Shown here in pieces: positions 44,833 through 54,644 of a stretch of DNA of 64,000 bases. Source of the stretch: Desulforhopalus sp. GTDB lineage: Bacteria; Desulfobacterota; Desulfobulbia; Desulfobulbales; Desulfocapsaceae. A model generated the notes under the pieces. The model did no database searches, was not told the DNA's origin, and was given only the letters and a program-made list of their open reading frames with translations. The stretch covers positions 248,001-312,000 of the forward strand of contig JAOTRX010000003.1 in assembly GCA_030247675.1 (NCBI GenBank), written 5' to 3'. The translations under genes were made by a program, and so were the position numbers. Every line of letters starts with the position of its first letter. Within the stretch, counting starts at the first letter, position 1.

Positions 44833-45858
44833 TCAGGTCAGGCGGTATTTCTCCCGCAGGCTCCTGGAAAGGTGGTTGACCATGGCAAAGGCCTTGGCGA
44901 CCGTTTGCCCGCCGTCCTGATTGACCAGGCAGCAGGTGGCAGGCGACAGCAGGCTCCGTGACAGGAGATATTCGATATCCAGGCCCTTCTTGCAGAGGTG
45001 CTGCCAGATGCCTTCCAGTTTCATACTGAGAAAACCCAGGCTCTCTTTGGAGAAGGCCTCAAAGCCCGTGGGAATGATGCCCCAGACGATGGTGCCGCCA
45101 CGGTCGAGAAATTTCAGGATCGATCCGCTGCAGGTGGAAAAGATCTCGGCGTTGGTATAGATGTCCATGGACAGGACATCCATATCGAGACCGAGGAGAA
45201 AGTCCCAGTCGGGGTTGCCGCAGAGGTGGATGCCGCGCGGCCCGTCGACCATGGCAAAAAAGGCGTCGAGGTCGGTCTTGGCCGTTTGTTCGCCGTAGCC
45301 GGACATCGCCGAAAAGATAAACTGCAGGCCCGGTTCGTCGATGAACATGAAGGCGTTCGGGTTGCGCTCTTGCAGGCGGGCAAGCTGGACATTGATTCTC
45401 TTGGCCATAAACTCAAACATAAAGGGCCGGATCGAATCATCAAAAAGAATCGGCCGGTTGTCCTGGTCAAGGACATTGAAGCCAAAGCTCACCGGCCCTT
45501 CCAGCTGGCCGCGGATTGCCGGTTTGGCCGCGAGATCCCGCGTCAGATACTGGTGGTACACCTGCGAATAGGTGGGGCTGATATCAAAATACGACGGCTC
45601 GTCAAAGTGGCTCATGGTCTCTTCAAACTCGCCGGCAAACTTGTCCATGGAAAAGCGCAGGGTCTTCTTCTCCAGATCGAGGACGATGCCCGGGAAATGC
45701 TCCGCCGCCTGGACATACATGTCTTCGTAATAGTTGAGATTGGGCAGTTGCGGCCAAAACGGCACATCAAGGGTCAGGGCGAGATCAAGGGCCTCGCCGA
45801 CATTTTTATGGGGCATGACGGCCATGGCCGTGGTCAAGAGGTTTCCGGGAATCGGCAT
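44833..45858 (-). CDS. uroporphyrinogen-decarboxylase/methionine-synthase-like protein
   Basis: A 341-residue TIM-barrel-type protein. Conserved-looking segments are FWPQLPNLNYYEDM, GQLEGPVSFGFNV, FIDEPGLQFIFSAMSG and GIHLCGNPDW (a Cys-bearing strand as in MetE/UROD family zinc sites). A role in methyl or porphyrin chemistry is inferred from fold only; no corrinoid or methyltransferase partner is adjacent. It is 37 bases downstream of the disulfide reductase gene and may be co-transcribed. Confidence 0.7.
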   Translation of the reverse strand: MPIPGNLLTTAMAVMPHKNVGEALDLALTLDVPFWPQLPNLNYYEDMYVQAAEHFPGIVLDLEKKTLRFSMDKFAGEFEETMSHFDEPSYFDISPTYSQVYHQYLTRDLAAKPAIRGQLEGPVSFGFNVLDQDNRPILFDDSIRPFMFEFMAKRINVQLARLQERNPNAFMFIDEPGLQFIFSAMSGYGEQTAKTDLDAFFAMVDGPRGIHLCGNPDWDFLLGLDMDVLSMDIYTNAEIFSTCSGSILKFLDRGGTIVWGIIPTGFEAFSKESLGFLSMKLEGIWQHLCKKGLDIEYLLSRSLLSPATCCLVNQDGGQTVAKAFAMVNHLSRSLREKYRLT

Positions 45859-45895
45859 CTTGGCTCCTTAGAGAATTTTTAGCCCACATGAGCCC

Positions 45896-47287
45896 CTACA
45901 GCAGGCCCTGCTCCCTGGCGTTGCGCTCGGCAGCCTGGCGCAGGCCGTCGCTGATGCTCGGATAGACGTGGACGGTTGTGGCGAGGTCGGTGACGGTCAG
46001 GCCGAAACGTACCGCAAGCGTTGCCTCCTGGATGATGTCGGCGGCGCGCGGACAGAGCATCTGCACGCCGAGAACCTTGCCGCTGCCCCGTTCGGCGGAC
46101 AGCAGAACGCCGCCCAGCAGCTCGCCCATAACGTGGGCCTTGGGGATCTGATCGAGCTGCAGATAGGTGGTGACGACCCGGTAGCCGTGCGTCTCCGCCT
46201 GACTGTGGGTGAGGCCGACGGTCGCGAATTCCGGGTCGACGAAGACGGCCATCGGCGAGAAGCGGTGATCGATGGTGTGACCGGCTTGGGGATAGAGCAT
46301 GTTCCTGACGGCGATCTGCGCCTCCCGCGCGCCGTTTGGCGCGACCATCGGCGGGCCGGTGACATCGCCTGCCGCCCAGATGCCGGGAACGCTGGTGCGC
46401 AGCTGGCTATCGACGGTGATGAAGCCGCTCCCATCGGTGGCGACGCCGATCTCCTCGAGGCCGATGCCCTTGGTTGCCGGTTCGGTACCGATAGCCAGCA
46501 TCAGCCGCTCAGCGACAAAGGCCACTTCAACCCCGCCAATGAGGGCGTAGAGGCAGGTCTTGTCACCAACCTTTTCAACCCGCTCGGCCACGATGTCGCA
46601 AAAGATCTCCACCCCGTCGCGCTGCAGCATCTGCTTGAACTGCTCGGTGAGCCGCTCGTCGAACTCGGCCAACAGGCGCGGGCCGCGCTCAAGGATGGTC
46701 ACCTGGGAACCAAAGCGGGCGAACATCTGGCCCATTTCCAGGGCAATAACCCCACCGCCGAGGATGGTGATCGATGCTGGGAAACAGGGAAGGTGCAAGG
46801 CGCTGTAGCTGTTGAGGGCGCTCACCCCGTCGAGGCCGGGCAGGGCGACGGAGCGCGGCCTGCCGCCGGTGGCGATGAGGAAGTGCGGTGCCCGGTAGAG
46901 TTGGTCATCAACCTGAATTTCCCGGCGGGAAACAAATCGGCCGCGACCACGGATTAAGGTCATCCCGGCGGTACTGTTGAGTTCTCGTTGGTAGTGGCTG
47001 GTGCGAATGGTTTCTACCGCCGCTTCTTTCAGCGGCATCAGCGTCCCACAATCCGGGGCTCCGGCGCGGAGGTTCAGGCCCCAGCGCATGCCCTTGCGGG
47101 CCGCGTAATACATTTCCGCCTTGTGGATCAGGGTCTTGCTGGGGATGCACCCCCAGTTGACGCAGGTGCCGCCGGGTTGCGACTGCTCGACCAGCAGCAC
47201 CTTCTTGCCGGCGGCGGCAGCTATTCGCGCCCCGGCAAAGGCAGTGGTGCCGGCACCGAGGACGATGATATCGTATTCGTGGGTCAT
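45896..47287 (-). CDS. FAD-dependent pyridine nucleotide-disulfide oxidoreductase, MerA-like
   Basis: A 463-residue flavoprotein with FAD-binding IIVLGAGTTAFAGARIAAAA, redox pair CVNWGC (Cys42, Cys47), a central NAD(P)H fold (ILGGGVIALEMGQMFARFGS) and a dimer domain ending TVHVYPSISDGLRQAAE. It resembles mercuric reductase without the HMA domain, but there is no terminal Cys pair, so mercury reduction is not expected; the substrate is unknown. An FNR-type palindrome lies about 90 bases upstream. Confidence 0.85.
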   Translation of the reverse strand: MTHEYDIIVLGAGTTAFAGARIAAAAGKKVLLVEQSQPGGTCVNWGCIPSKTLIHKAEMYYAARKGMRWGLNLRAGAPDCGTLMPLKEAAVETIRTSHYQRELNSTAGMTLIRGRGRFVSRREIQVDDQLYRAPHFLIATGGRPRSVALPGLDGVSALNSYSALHLPCFPASITILGGGVIALEMGQMFARFGSQVTILERGPRLLAEFDERLTEQFKQMLQRDGVEIFCDIVAERVEKVGDKTCLYALIGGVEVAFVAERLMLAIGTEPATKGIGLEEIGVATDGSGFITVDSQLRTSVPGIWAAGDVTGPPMVAPNGAREAQIAVRNMLYPQAGHTIDHRFSPMAVFVDPEFATVGLTHSQAETHGYRVVTTYLQLDQIPKAHVMGELLGGVLLSAERGSGKVLGVQMLCPRAADIIQEATLAVRFGLTVTDLATTVHVYPSISDGLRQAAERNAREQGLL

Positions 47288-47376
47288 AAGGTGTCCTCTT
47301 CCTTCTGGATATTTTGTGGCCCGCTGCCGGATTGTTTTCCCTGATGGTATCTTGGCAGATGTTATAGGTGATCTCC

Positions 47377-47390
47377 TTGACCTGGGTCAA
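47377..47390. promoter_or_regulatory. FNR/DNR-type binding palindrome
   Basis: TTGACCTGGGTCAA is a perfect palindrome of the DNR/FNR class and differs from the site at 43500 only at the inner T/C and A/G. It lies about 90 bases upstream of the disulfide oxidoreductase gene, which reads away from it. Confidence 0.65.
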
Positions 47391-47552
47391 CGATGTCCCC
47401 GATACTGTGTTTAATAATGAAGTCTAAACAAGTCAACTGCTGGGCGAGGACTATGCCGGGGCCCTGGACAGAAAGTGATTGTTGCGGACAGCAGGACTGT
47501 TCCGACGAAGATATCGTGCAGCGAACGGGGCTCGGCCAGGCTGCAAAAAAAA

Positions 47553-47882
47553 TGGGCGATCAGTGCCGGAACGAGTGTCCGGCAGATTGATGCCGATTTC
47601 CGGGCGCCGGCTCCGCAGCCCCTGGCCGATTGGCGAACCCTGGTGCCACCGCGGCATGCCGGCAACGGCAGTCAGGAATTGTATAACAACCGGAGCGACA
47701 GGGAAGAGTACAAGGACGGCACGGCATTTTCCAGCTATGAGCACGCTTCCCAGGTCAAGGATCTGGGCAATGGCTGGTACAGCATCTCCTTTCACTCCAT
47801 CGGGAGTGAATATTCCTCGGCATCGGCCGACAGAGACACCTCAAGTTTTTATGCAGGTTTGAGTTTCGGTATTCCTTTTTTT
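47553..47882 (+). pseudogene. truncated outer-membrane beta-barrel gene (relative of the protein at 56843)
   Basis: The plus-strand frame here translates to WAISAGTSVRQIDADF, then LADWRTLVPPRHAGNG, then ASADRDTSSFYAGLSFGIPFF. The first part aligns with WSVSVGVGIRNLEANF and ILDWSSLIPRRSND of the intact protein at 56843, and the last part with its C-terminus. No signal peptide is found in any frame, and the central 250 residues are missing. A run of seven T at 47876-47882 ends the homology; one more T would give a stop right after Phe, as expected for an outer-membrane protein. This points to a decayed copy. Confidence 0.7.
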
Positions 47883-47928
47883 AACACAAAGCCGGGCGGT
47901 GATATGGTGCCGCTGGTGTTCTCCAATG

Positions 47929-47963
47929 AAAAAGGCGGGATGGATAACCATCCCGCCTTTTTT
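47929..47963. terminator. bidirectional rho-independent terminator
   Basis: AAAAAGGCGGGATGG is followed by the loop ATAA and its mirror CCATCCCGCCTTTTT. The 15-base stem with A- and T-runs on both sides ends clpA (minus) and could also end the plus-strand remnant. Confidence 0.93.
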
Positions 47964-47985
47964 GTGCCGGTTTTCCAATCTCGGG

Positions 47986-50256
47986 CTACTGTTTTGGATA
48001 GGTGAAGATCAGCCTGCCGTCTTTCTCGCCGATCAGCGTTTCGCCGCCTTTGACCAGGCTGCCGAAGAGGATCTCCTCGGTAAGGCTGTCGCCGATTTCC
48101 TTCATGATCAGGCGCCTGAGCGGCCGTGCCCCGTAATCGGGGTCGTAGCCTTTTTTGGCAAGATAGGTGCGGGCTTCCGGGCTGAGTTTGATGGTCACCT
48201 TTTTCTCCGCCAGCTGCGTCTCCAATTCGCCGATGAGCTTATCGACCACCCGCTCGGTGGCGGCATGGTCAAGGGAGCTGAAGGAGACGATGGCATCAAG
48301 GCGGTTGCGGAACTCGGGGGCAAAGAGTTTGTTAATGGCGGTCTGGTCCTTGCCCTTCTTGCTGCCGACAAAGCCGATGCTCCGGCCGGCCAGCTCCCGG
48401 GCCCCGGCATTGGTGGTCATGATGATGATGACGTTGCGAAAATCGGCCTTGCGCCCGGAGTTGTCAGTGAGCGTCGAGTGGTCCATGACCTGGAGGAGGA
48501 TGGAGAAGATGTCCGGGTGGGCCTTTTCGATCTCGTCAAAGAGCAGCACCGTATATGGGTGTTTGCGGATGGCCTCGGTGAGGAGGCCGCCCTGGTCAAA
48601 ACCGACATAGCCGGGCGGCGAGCCGATGAGGCGCGCTACCGCATGTTTTTCCATGTATTCGCTCATGTCGAAGCGCTCGAAATGGACGTTGAGGATGGCC
48701 GCCAGCTGCCGCGCCACCTCGGTCTTGCCGACACCGGTAGGACCGGCAAAGAGGAAGCTGCCGGTGGGGGAGTCGGGGTTGCCGAGCCCCGCTCGCGACC
48801 TCTTTACCGCCGAGGTTACGGCGCCGATGGCCTCATCCTGGCCGAAGACCACCGCCTTCAGGCGTGGCTCCAGCTCGTGCAGCTCATGGATCTCCGAGCT
48901 GGAACTGGACTTGGCGGGGATCCTGGCAATCTTCGACACCACCTTTTCGATGTCGCTGACCTTCACCACCGAGCCCTGCCGGCCCTCCAGGCGGAAGAAG
49001 GACCCGACCTCGTCCATGACGTCGATGGCCTTGTCGGGGAGGAAGCGGTCGTTGATAAAGCGAAACGACAGCTCGGCCATAGCCTTGACCGCCTTCTGCG
49101 AGTAGCGGACCTGGTGGTGGTCTTCGTATTTTTTCTGCAGCCCTTTGAGAATGAGATGGGTGTCGTCAACCGTCGGTTCGGTGATGTCGATCTTCTGGAA
49201 GCGCCGCGACAGGGCCCGGTCCTTTTCGATCTGGTTTTTGTATTCCTCGTAGGTCGTCGAGCCGATGCAGCGCAAAAGACCTGCCTGAAGGGCCGGTTTG
49301 AGGAGATTGGATGCGTCCATCGAGCCGCCGCTGGTCGCCCCCGCCCCAACGATGGTGTGCATCTCGTCGATGAAGAGGATGGCGTTTTCTTTTTTCTCGA
49401 TGGCCGAAACGACGCTTTTCAGGCGTTTTTCGAAATCGCCGCGGTATTTAGTGCCGGCGACCAGGGTCCCCATATCGAGGAGGTGGATCTCGACGTCCTG
49501 CAGCAGATCGGGCACCTGCGCCGCTTCGCCTTTCGCCCGGGCCTCTTTGTCCTGGTGGATGCGCAGTGCCAGTCCCTCGGCCATAGCGGTCTTGCCGACG
49601 CCCGGTTCGCCGACGAGCAGCGGGTTGTTCTTCTTGCGGCGGCACAGCACCTGCATGATCCGGCTGATCTCGTCATCGCGGCCGATGAGGGGGTCGATCT
49701 TGCCGGCTGCGGCAAGGTCGGCCAGATTGATGGTAAATTCCTCCAGTGCCTTGGCGTCTTTTCCGGCCTTTTGCTGGTGGTCGATATCACCAGGCGGGGC
49801 GGCGAATGGCTCCTTCTGCAGGCCTTCGGCCGGGAGTTCGTGGGAGATGAAGTTCATCACCTCCATCTTGCCGACACCCACCGAGGTGAGGAAATACACC
49901 GCATGCGACTCCTCCTCGGAGAGGATCGACACCAGCACGTCGCCGCTGTCCACCTGGTTTTTCCCGCAACTCTGCACATGCGCCACCGCCCGCTGGAGAA
50001 CCCTGTTGAAGGCGATGGTCTGGGCCGGTTCCATTGATCCGCCGGCGGAAAGAGTTGGAATATCCTTGAGGAAAAATTTTTCCAGACGGTCCTTGAGGAT
50101 CTGGGTCGAGCCGCCGCATTGGTTGATTATATAGCTGGTTAGTTCGTCATGCAGAAGACCATAGAGCATGTGTTCAACGGTCACATACTCGTGATTATGG
50201 TTTTTTGCCTCTCGTATCGCCATGATCAGGGCTTTTTCCAGTGTTTTGCTCAGCAT
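47986..50256 (-). CDS. clpA: ATP-dependent Clp protease ATPase subunit ClpA
   Basis: A 756-residue AAA+ unfoldase that feeds proteins to ClpP. It has the Clp N-domain (residues 1-145, with [11 protein letters not shown]), a first AAA+ module with Walker [15 protein letters not shown], and a second with [15 protein letters not shown] and the RRLIMKEI C-terminal domain. No ClpB-type middle coiled coil is present, which identifies ClpA. It follows clpS by 39 bases in the usual clpS-clpA order. A strong terminator follows. Confidence 0.96.
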   Translation of the reverse strand: MLSKTLEKALIMAIREAKNHNHEYVTVEHMLYGLLHDELTSYIINQCGGSTQILKDRLEKFFLKDIPTLSAGGSMEPAQTIAFNRVLQRAVAHVQSCGKNQVDSGDVLVSILSEEESHAVYFLTSVGVGKMEVMNFISHELPAEGLQKEPFAAPPGDIDHQQKAGKDAKALEEFTINLADLAAAGKIDPLIGRDDEISRIMQVLCRRKKNNPLLVGEPGVGKTAMAEGLALRIHQDKEARAKGEAAQVPDLLQDVEIHLLDMGTLVAGTKYRGDFEKRLKSVVSAIEKKENAILFIDEMHTIVGAGATSGGSMDASNLLKPALQAGLLRCIGSTTYEEYKNQIEKDRALSRRFQKIDITEPTVDDTHLILKGLQKKYEDHHQVRYSQKAVKAMAELSFRFINDRFLPDKAIDVMDEVGSFFRLEGRQGSVVKVSDIEKVVSKIARIPAKSSSSSEIHELHELEPRLKAVVFGQDEAIGAVTSAVKRSRAGLGNPDSPTGSFLFAGPTGVGKTEVARQLAAILNVHFERFDMSEYMEKHAVARLIGSPPGYVGFDQGGLLTEAIRKHPYTVLLFDEIEKAHPDIFSILLQVMDHSTLTDNSGRKADFRNVIIIMTTNAGARELAGRSIGFVGSKKGKDQTAINKLFAPEFRNRLDAIVSFSSLDHAATERVVDKLIGELETQLAEKKVTIKLSPEARTYLAKKGYDPDYGARPLRRLIMKEIGDSLTEEILFGSLVKGGETLIGEKDGRLIFTYPKQ

Positions 50257-50295
50257 AGTTTTCCGGGTGTGCTTGTGGGGAAATAAAATTCCGAC

Positions 50296-50610
50296 CTATA
50301 TCGTTTCCATCGAACAGCGCAATGGGAACTCGTGTTTTTTCGCCAGGTGGTGCACCAGGGAGATCTTTGTTTCGCAGATTTCCTTGGTGTACACTCCGGC
50401 GACTCCTACCCCCTCGTGGTGGACATTAAGCATTATTTTGGTTGCGTCAGGGGTCGACTTCTGAAATACGTTTTCGAGAATGGAGATGACGAATTCCATG
50501 GTGGTGTAATCGTCGTTATGCAGCAGCACCTTGTACATCGGCGGTTCTCTGGTCTCGATTTTGTCCTTGGTTAAAACTGATCCTTCGCTGTGATGTTTGT
50601 GTTCGGCCAT
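50296..50610 (-). CDS. clpS: ClpA adaptor protein ClpS
   Basis: A 104-residue adaptor that delivers N-end-rule substrates to ClpA. The core YKVLLHNDDYTTMEFVI near residue 26 contains the binding pocket residues, followed by HHEGVGVAGVYTKEICETK. It lies immediately upstream of clpA on the same strand, which confirms the assignment. Confidence 0.96.
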   Translation of the reverse strand: MAEHKHHSEGSVLTKDKIETREPPMYKVLLHNDDYTTMEFVISILENVFQKSTPDATKIMLNVHHEGVGVAGVYTKEICETKISLVHHLAKKHEFPLRCSMETI

Positions 50611-50685
50611 GGTCGTGCATTTGAGGTTAGGCGTTTATCGTTATGGGGCTGACCCGCAGGCCAGGGGCCCTGTACTGGTGTCTCT

Positions 50686-52074
50686 TCAATATACCACAGA
50701 ATTGCCTCTACCGGGTACTTTGGGCGAACCTTTTGCCATCGCCAGGAGGAGCTCCTCGATAACAAGCCGCGACGGCAACGGCGAGCCCTTGAGGCGAAAC
50801 TCGGCGTCGAGGAGCATCGACATCCACCGCTTGAGACCGGCGCAGGAGTACTCGGAGGCCTTGCTGAAACTCATGAACAGGGCGTAGGGGTGGCCCTGCA
50901 GGAGGTCGGCCAGGTCCTCCTCCGCTTTCAGGGCCGGGAGATAGGTGTTCTGGAAGTCCCGGGCGTTCATAGTGCTGCGCCAGGCGGGGAATTCACGCAT
51001 CTGCAGAGAGCGGAAGATGAGCTGCTTTTTTAGGTAATTGCGCAGAGTCGAGAGGATCGCCAGCTCATGGATTCCCTGTTCGAGGAGGTGGGAGAGGATG
51101 GTGAGCAGCCGGTCCGCCTGGCGTTTGCCGAGGGCGTCGGTCAGCTCGTAAAGGGCGTCTTCCCGGTTGCGACTGACCATCTCCTCGACATCGGCGGCGG
51201 TGATCATCGGCCGGTCGGAGATGTAGTGGGCCAGTTTCTCCGTCTCCACCACCACCGCCACCGGATGGAAACCGACCCGCTCAAAAAACAGCTCGACTGC
51301 CCGGGGCTCGATCTTCTTTCCCAGCTCGGTGAGGGTCTTCTGCATCATCTCGCGGAGGACTTCCTTTTGCTCGGTCTGGGCTGCAGCACTGGCACCGACG
51401 GCTACCGAACAGTCGACAACGGTGCCGTGTTTTTTCAGGTAGGTAAACAATTTCTGGCGCTTATCAACGGTTTCGGCGGTAAGGATGAGGACGTTTTGCT
51501 TCGGGACGCCCTTTTCGAAGGCCTCGATATAGCGTTCAGCGATATTGGCGGCGGCTGCCTGCTTGATGTCGCCGCCGTCGGCCAGGAGCTGGTCGGCCCA
51601 CTGCAGGTTGTCACCCGGTTTGGTAAAGCCGAAGAGCGTTTGCCACTCTGCCTGGGGGATCTCGGAAAAGGCCGCCTGCCCTTCGACTTGCAGACCAACC
51701 GCCTGGGCCATGCTCTGCAGGTGGTTGCGCGCCTGGCCAGAGTTGCCTCCCTGGAAGGCCTGTACCGCCTTTACCCAAATCTCCTCCACTACCGTCTTGC
51801 TGTGGAAGATCCGACTGTCGGTGACTCGGAAGATCTGGCGGCCGGGCAACAGGCTGAAATTCATCAGCCGGGAAAGCGTCCGGCCCGGATCTTCCCGGTC
51901 GCCGTCGATGGCATTAACCGCCCCGGCGGCTCCCGCGAGAAGCTTTGCCTGCAGAAGATCGGCCGCCTCGCGACAGAGAAACCGTTCGCCGAAAAACAGA
52001 AAAAGCTGCGAGGCAAGGGCGGGCGATTTCTCCTTCAGCGCCTCCTGCAGTTCCGTCCTTTTAATCAGTGTCAT
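50686..52074 (-). CDS. holA: DNA polymerase III delta subunit
   Basis: A 462-residue HolA-type protein that opens the sliding clamp. It starts with QLFLFFGERFLCREAADLL and has LSRLMNFSLLPGRQIFRV, VLILTAETVDKRQKLF, and the C-terminal helical domain RQADRLLTILSHLLEQGIHELA. It is about 120 residues longer than E. coli delta, with insertions near residues 110-180, seen in some Desulfobacterota. It is 75 bases upstream of clpS on the same strand. Confidence 0.88.
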   Translation of the reverse strand: MTLIKRTELQEALKEKSPALASQLFLFFGERFLCREAADLLQAKLLAGAAGAVNAIDGDREDPGRTLSRLMNFSLLPGRQIFRVTDSRIFHSKTVVEEIWVKAVQAFQGGNSGQARNHLQSMAQAVGLQVEGQAAFSEIPQAEWQTLFGFTKPGDNLQWADQLLADGGDIKQAAAANIAERYIEAFEKGVPKQNVLILTAETVDKRQKLFTYLKKHGTVVDCSVAVGASAAAQTEQKEVLREMMQKTLTELGKKIEPRAVELFFERVGFHPVAVVVETEKLAHYISDRPMITAADVEEMVSRNREDALYELTDALGKRQADRLLTILSHLLEQGIHELAILSTLRNYLKKQLIFRSLQMREFPAWRSTMNARDFQNTYLPALKAEEDLADLLQGHPYALFMSFSKASEYSCAGLKRWMSMLLDAEFRLKGSPLPSRLVIEELLLAMAKGSPKVPGRGNSVVY

Positions 52075-52447
52075 GATGGGTATCTCGTCAGTATTTCAGG
52101 CAGATGCCGAAAAGTTCAGCCGGGCAAGGGCCGGTGCGGAGCTGCCACATAAGGGCATACTATAGGACTTTTTGCCGGGAAGGGAAAGGGCGGAGTCAGG
52201 TACCCTCGTTTGGCGGCCAGGCGTACCGAAATCCTCTGGAATCAGGCTTAGTCATCGTTTTGCCGGCGGAAAAGGCAGGAACAGGCAACGACCGGTAGGG
52301 TACCGTGTCATGGAATTCTCTTGCGGTATGGCGAGTGGTGGCGGTATCCTTGGCCGGTCTTGAAAATGTCCTTTCATTTTGATGCGGGGAGGGCGAGTGT
52401 TGTGGCCGGTGCCACAGAAAAGAGGATCCATTCTTGCCGGGAGTACA
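52075..52447. other. intergenic region between divergent holA and map
   Basis: About 370 bases between divergent genes. It must contain both promoters, but no strong -10/-35 pair or known operator was recognised. Plus-strand short frames in this region lack family features. Confidence 0.4.
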
Positions 52448-53341
52448 ATGAAATCCATGAGAAGGCCCACCGTTGTCGCTGGTATCGTCAGCCCCTGCCG
52501 GCCAGTGCCGCTCGCCATTGTTCGGCCGGAATATGCCTATACCGGTGTTCCGGCACCCTACAGGCTTTCCTGTATCAAGCGATCAGCCGAGGAGATAGAG
52601 CGGATGCGCAAGGCCGGCAAGGTGGCACGGCAGGTGCTGGATACGGTGCTTGCCGCAGTCCGTCCGGGAATTTCCACCGACGAACTGGACGGCATCGCCC
52701 ATCAGTGCGCCATCGACCATGATGCCTACCCAAGCCCCCTCAATTATATCGGCTTTCCCAAATCGATGTGCACCTCGGTAAACGAGGTGGTGGTCCACGG
52801 TATTCCCGACAGCCGGGTCCTGGTGGCGGGGGACATTGTCAACTGCGATGTCACCGTCTTCGCCCATGGCATGCACGCCGATTGTTCCGAGACGGTCTTT
52901 GCCGGTGCGGTCGACGCCTTGGGGAAAAAGCTGGTGCAGGTGACCTGGGAGTGTCTGCTGCTGGCGATAGATCAGGTCCGGTCGGGGCAATATTTCAACG
53001 CCATCGGCCGGGTTATCGAGGACCACGCCCGGCGAAACGGTTTCAGCGTCGTCCGCGAGTTTACCGGCCACGGTATTGGCGAAAACTTTCATATGGCCCC
53101 CTATGTCGCCCACTTCTATGAGCCGGAAAACACCATGCGCATGAAGGAAGGCATGACCTTCACCATCGAACCGATGCTTAATTTCGGTACCGCCGAATGC
53201 CATGTCTGGCCCGACACCTGGACGGCAGTCACCGCCGATCTGGCGCGCAGCGCCCAGTTCGAGCACACCCTCTTGGTAACCAAAGACGGCGTTGAAATTC
53301 TCACCGGCGGCCGCGAACCCTGGTTTTTGAAAAAACAATAA
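52448..53341 (+). CDS. map: methionine aminopeptidase, type I
   Basis: Removes the N-terminal methionine from new proteins. The 297-residue form has an N-terminal extension with RPVPLAIVRPEYAY, typical for the type Ic group. Metal ligands are in NCDVTVFAHGMHADCSETV, FTGHGIGENFHMAP and TFTIEPMLNFG (Asp, Asp, His, Glu). The ATG at 52448 follows GGGAG; 52457 is the next option. A strong hairpin follows the stop. Confidence 0.93.
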   Translation: MKSMRRPTVVAGIVSPCRPVPLAIVRPEYAYTGVPAPYRLSCIKRSAEEIERMRKAGKVARQVLDTVLAAVRPGISTDELDGIAHQCAIDHDAYPSPLNYIGFPKSMCTSVNEVVVHGIPDSRVLVAGDIVNCDVTVFAHGMHADCSETVFAGAVDALGKKLVQVTWECLLLAIDQVRSGQYFNAIGRVIEDHARRNGFSVVREFTGHGIGENFHMAPYVAHFYEPENTMRMKEGMTFTIEPMLNFGTAECHVWPDTWTAVTADLARSAQFEHTLLVTKDGVEILTGGREPWFLKKQ

Positions 53342-53348
53342 TTCGCTC

Positions 53349-53376
53349 CACTGCTGTCCTGTTTTGGACAGCAGTG
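53349..53376 (+). terminator. hairpin between map and the exporter gene
   Basis: CACTGCTGTCC pairs with GGACAGCAGTG across a TGTTTT loop (11-base perfect stem), eight bases after the map stop. No T-run follows, so it may be a weak terminator or message-end stabiliser. It also argues against translation starting at the ATG at 53377 region. Confidence 0.6.
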
Positions 53377-53406
53377 ATGCAAATCCACAAATACCGGGAG
53401 ACATAC

Positions 53407-54621
53407 GTGCACCGAAAAAAATCCCAGGCCGGGAATGTAGAGTTTATCTGCCTTATGGCGGTGTTGATGTCCCTGGTGGCCTTAGCCATTGATGCGGTGC
53501 TGCCGGCTTTGACAAAGATCGGCGAGAGCCTGGGGGCGGAGAGTGCCAACAGCACCCAGCTCATTATCTCGGTCTTTTTTATCGGTATGTCTTTCGGTCA
53601 AATGATCTACGGTCCGATCTCCGATTCCTTTGGCCGCAAGAAAGCCTTGTATCTTGGTATGTTCATCTTTCTGCTCGGCAGTATCGTTTCTCTTGTTGCG
53701 ACAACTTTTACCGCCATGCTGATCGGCAGGGCCTGCCAGGGCTTCGGCATTTCTTCCTGCCGGGTTATCGCCCTTGCCATGATCCGCGATAAATTTGAAG
53801 GTCGGGAAATGGCCCGGATCATGTCGCTGATCATGGCGTTCTTCATAATGGTGCCGGCCATTGCCCCCTCCCTGGGGCAACTCGTCCTTTTTTATGCCGA
53901 CTGGCGGTCAATATTTTTGATGGTGGTGATTGTCGCTGTCGTTGGTTTTTTGGGGCTGTTTTTTCGGCAACCGGAGACCCTGCCCATAGAAAAGCGCCGG
54001 CCCTTCCGACCGGCGACCATTGCCGCCGGGATTGTTGAGACCTTGAAACATCCGTCGTCGCGATCCTATACCCTGGCCTCCGGGATGATCTTCGGAGCCT
54101 TTCTCAGCTATCTCAGCTCGGCGCCCCAGATTCTTCAGGTTCAGTATGGCCTGGGCGATGCATTTTCTTTATATTTCGGTGGATTGGCGATGGCACTCGG
54201 CGTTTCATCGTTTTTCACTTCAAAGCTGGTTATGCGATTCGGCATGGAAAAACTGAGTTTTTTCGCATTAATACTTCTTTCTCTGATTTCCGCGCTGTTT
54301 TCATTGTATGCATGGACTGTCGCCGGGCATCCGCCGCTTATCTCTTTCATGGCCTATCTGACTTTGGCGTTCTTGTGTTTCGGCGTGCTCTTCGGAGGAT
54401 TTAATACCCTTGCCGTGCAGCCTTTGGGGCATATTGCCGGTGTTGCAACCTCGGTCATCAGTTCCGTGCAGACCCTACTGTCGGTGGCTGTCGGCGGGGT
54501 GATCGGGCAATGCTACAACGGCACGGTACTGCCCCTCGTCCTGGGATTTTTCCTGTGCGGGCTTACCTCGCTTGGTATCGTGATCTATGTGCGGAGATTT
54601 GTGGCAGGGGGCAGGCCGTAG
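53407..54621 (+). CDS. MFS exporter, Bcr/CflA type
   Basis: A 404-residue inner-membrane carrier with twelve segments. GQMIYGPISDSFGRKKALYLG near residue 62 is MFS motif A, and LPALTKIGESLGAESANSTQ in the first loop fits the Bcr/CflA drug-efflux family. The GTG at 53407 follows GGGAG and is preferred over an upstream ATG that lies in a hairpin. The substrate is unknown; multidrug or sulfonamide export is the family role. Confidence 0.88.
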   Translation: MHRKKSQAGNVEFICLMAVLMSLVALAIDAVLPALTKIGESLGAESANSTQLIISVFFIGMSFGQMIYGPISDSFGRKKALYLGMFIFLLGSIVSLVATTFTAMLIGRACQGFGISSCRVIALAMIRDKFEGREMARIMSLIMAFFIMVPAIAPSLGQLVLFYADWRSIFLMVVIVAVVGFLGLFFRQPETLPIEKRRPFRPATIAAGIVETLKHPSSRSYTLASGMIFGAFLSYLSSAPQILQVQYGLGDAFSLYFGGLAMALGVSSFFTSKLVMRFGMEKLSFFALILLSLISALFSLYAWTVAGHPPLISFMAYLTLAFLCFGVLFGGFNTLAVQPLGHIAGVATSVISSVQTLLSVAVGGVIGQCYNGTVLPLVLGFFLCGLTSLGIVIYVRRFVAGGRP

Positions 54622-54644
54622 GTAGGTCTGTTACCAAATTTATT

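Noticed and set aside
47899..50037. 712-codon open plus-strand frame opposite clpA
   Set aside because: It lies entirely antisense to the well-supported clpA gene, has no family features and arises from GC-rich codon use.
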